Source of the DNA: Rikenella sp.
GTDB lineage: Bacteria > Bacteroidota > Bacteroidia > Bacteroidales > Rikenellaceae
Direction: 5' to 3'
Assembly: GCA_029054535.1 (NCBI GenBank)
Contig: JAIDFC010000113.1
Span: 1-6,658, forward strand
Length of the DNA stretch: 6,658 bases
Part shown: positions 5,222 to 6,658 of the stretch, piece after piece
How the letters are laid out: every line of letters starts with the position of its first letter
Position numbering within the stretch: position 1 is the first letter of the stretch
The notes under the pieces: model-generated
What the model was told of the DNA's origin: nothing
Seen by the model: only the letters and a program-made list of their open reading frames with translations
The model's database searches: none
Translations under genes and position numbers: made by a program

Positions 5222-6319
5222 ATGGCAGATAATACCATACTGGCCAAGTTGGACGGCATTCGCGAGAAGTATGCCTCGATCTCTGAGCAGATCACCGATC
5301 CGGAGGTGATGAACGACATGAAACGGTACATCCAGCTCAACAAAGAGTATAAGGAGCTGGGACCGATCGTCGAGGCGGCCGATCGGTATCGGATCGCGGT
5401 GGCCAATTTGCAGGAGGCGAAGGACATCTTGGTCAACGAGAAGGACGAAGAGATGCGCGAAATGGCGCGCGGCGAAGTCGAAGCGTTGGAACCGGCCATC
5501 GCGCAGCTCGAGGAGGATATCAAGCTGATGCTTATTCCGGCCGATCCGCAGGACGGCAAGAATGCGATTATGGAGATCCGCGGGGGTGCCGGAGGGGACG
5601 AAGCCGCTATTTTTGCCGGGGACTTGTTGCGGATGTACCTCAAGTTTTTCGAGCGGCGGGGGTGGAAAGCCGAGATCAACAGCCAGAGCGAGGGAACGTC
5701 GGGGGGGTATAAGGAGGTGGTGCTGAAGATCACGGGCGAGGGAGTCTATGGGGTGCTGAAATACGAGTCGGGGGTGCATCGCGTGCAGCGCGTGCCGCAG
5801 ACCGAGACCCAGGGGCGGGTGCATACGTCGGCCGCTTCGGTGGCGGTGCTGCCGGAGGCCGAGGAGTTCGATATCGACCTCAAGATGGAGGATATCCGGA
5901 AAGATACGTTCTGTGCTAGCGGGCCGGGGGGGCAGAGTGTGAATACCACCTATTCGGCGATCCGGCTGACGCATATCCCGACCGGGATCGTCGTGCAGTG
6001 CCAGGACCAGAAATCGCAGCTCAAGAACTTCGATAAAGCGTTGGAAGAGCTGCGGACCCGGATTTACAACTTAGAGTATCAAAAGTATTTGGACGAAATT
6101 TCGTCGAAGCGGAAGACGATGGTCTCGACGGGCGACCGCTCGGCGAAGATCCGGACTTACAATTATCCGCAGGGGCGGATGACCGACCACCGGATCGGGT
6201 ATACGATGTACAACCTGCCGGCGTTTATGGACGGCGACATTCAGGAGTGCATCGATAAGCTCCAGTTCGCTGAAAATGCCGAGCGGCTGGCGGCGGCTGC
6301 CGAAGAAGATGGGTTGTAA
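5222..6319 (+). CDS. prfA: Peptide chain release factor 1 (RF1)
   Basis: Recognises UAA and UAG in the ribosomal A site and triggers hydrolysis of the finished peptide. The 365-residue product has the class I release factor layout: a helical N-terminal domain (1-100), GGAGGDEA at 121-128, the codon-reading PxT tripeptide as PQT at 192-194 within HRVQRVPQTETQGR, and the catalytic GGQ at 236-238 (GPGGQSVN), whose glutamine is normally methylated by PrmC. PxT rather than SPF makes it RF1, not RF2; no frameshift of the RF2 type is present. YNYPQGRMTDHRI (313-325) and the C-terminal helix are typical. Length fits the family (about 360). The frame extends upstream to a TTG at 5186, but that codon lies inside the -7 box; ATG 5222 (MADNTILAKL) is the right start. 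Confidence 0.98.
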   Translation: MADNTILAKLDGIREKYASISEQITDPEVMNDMKRYIQLNKEYKELGPIVEAADRYRIAVANLQEAKDILVNEKDEEMREMARGEVEALEPAIAQLEEDIKLMLIPADPQDGKNAIMEIRGGAGGDEAAIFAGDLLRMYLKFFERRGWKAEINSQSEGTSGGYKEVVLKITGEGVYGVLKYESGVHRVQRVPQTETQGRVHTSAASVAVLPEAEEFDIDLKMEDIRKDTFCASGPGGQSVNTTYSAIRLTHIPTGIVVQCQDQKSQLKNFDKALEELRTRIYNLEYQKYLDEISSKRKTMVSTGDRSAKIRTYNYPQGRMTDHRIGYTMYNLPAFMDGDIQECIDKLQFAENAERLAAAAEEDGL

Positions 6320-6363
6320 AACTCGCAAAACGGAATAATTACTCACTAAATCTGTTTCAAATT

Positions 6364-6658
6364 ATGAAGTATTGTCGTCATTGCGGTGCCGAGATGCACG
6401 ACGAGGCGGTTCTGTGCGTGAAATGCGGTTGCGCGGTCGAGAATATCCAAGTGCCCGGCACGGCAGCTGTCGATCCTGATGCCAGCCCGAAGAGCGGGAT
6501 CACGGCGTTGTTGCTCTGTTTCTTCCTCGGCGGCTTGGGGATTCATCGCTTCTATGTCGGAAAAATCGGAACGGGAGTGATTCAGCTGCTTACGCTCGGC
6601 CTTTGCGGGATCTGGACATTGATCGCCTTTATCCTGATCCTTCCGGGCAGCTTCACCG
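6364..6658 (+). CDS. Zinc-ribbon plus TM2-domain membrane protein, 3' end outside the window
   Basis: The 98 visible codons begin MKYCRHCGAEM at ATG 6364. Four cysteines (C4, C7, C18, C21) make a zinc-ribbon of the CxxC...CxxC kind. A short linker (about 26-43) leads to a TM2 domain: helix one from about 45 to 58, the GIHRFYVGK turn (59-67) that matches the family's conserved HRFYxG, then GVIQLLTLGLCGIW (71-84) and the second helix up to about 93. Proteins of this build are common in gut Bacteroidota; their function is not established. Many TM2 proteins have an aspartate shortly after the conserved tryptophan (WxLID); here the matching residue is A88. The gene starts 44 bp after prfA; TAAATCTG at 6347-6354 is one base off a -7 box but lies only about 9 nt before the ATG, so cotranscription with prfA is equally possible. 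No stop is reached by the window end. Confidence 0.9.
   Translation, partial: MKYCRHCGAEMHDEAVLCVKCGCAVENIQVPGTAAVDPDASPKSGITALLLCFFLGGLGIHRFYVGKIGTGVIQLLTLGLCGIWTLIAFILILPGSFT

Noticed and set aside
4871..5974. A 367-codon minus-strand open frame across the peptidase 3' end, the terminator and prfA
   Set aside because: It is antisense to two well-supported genes and crosses a strong terminator and a promoter.

Overview
The window looks like a chromosomal segment from a fairly GC-rich member of the Bacteroidota, most plausibly an Alistipes/Rikenellaceae-type gut bacterium. Three things support this: perfect Bacteroidota-type -7 boxes (TATCTTTG) upstream of mraY and prfA; genes that lack recognisable Shine-Dalgarno sequences; and proteins that resemble Bacteroidales versions of LysC, MraY and RF1. 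The genus is an inference; the phylum is well supported.

Layout, all genes on the + strand: (1) 2-1195, aspartate kinase (lysC), cut by the left window edge. (2) 1196-2944, about 1.75 kb with no convincing protein gene but packed with hairpins and diverged repeats. (3) 2982-4232, mraY, a lipid-I synthase of peptidoglycan synthesis, behind its own promoter. (4) 4327-5061, a membrane-bound HExxH zinc peptidase of the YugP type, followed by a strong intrinsic terminator. (5) 5222-6319, prfA, peptide chain release factor 1, again with its own promoter. (6) 6364 to the right edge, the start of a zinc-ribbon plus TM2-domain membrane protein.

The genes do not form one pathway. LysC feeds the aspartate family and, through diaminopimelate, supplies a building block for the peptidoglycan that MraY helps make. 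The others are a membrane protease, a translation factor and a small membrane protein. The gaps, separate promoters and a terminator suggest several short transcription units rather than one operon.

The unusual part is the 1.75-kb gap between lysC and mraY. Its left half holds three nested palindromes of 75-79 bp with the same build (GC-rich outer stem, one-sided spacer ending AAGA or AGTA, AT-richer inner stem), and two of these sit in or at the edge of a segment bounded by a 21-bp imperfect inverted repeat. Its middle holds two diverged blocks that share a GCGATC triloop hairpin and a 15-nt motif. Its right end, next to mraY, contains a short match to the conserved core of 5S rRNA and a possible pseudoknot. 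I read this as a cluster of REP-like palindromic repeats plus one or more structured RNAs or decayed repeats. That reading rests on base pairing seen by eye, not on a database match.
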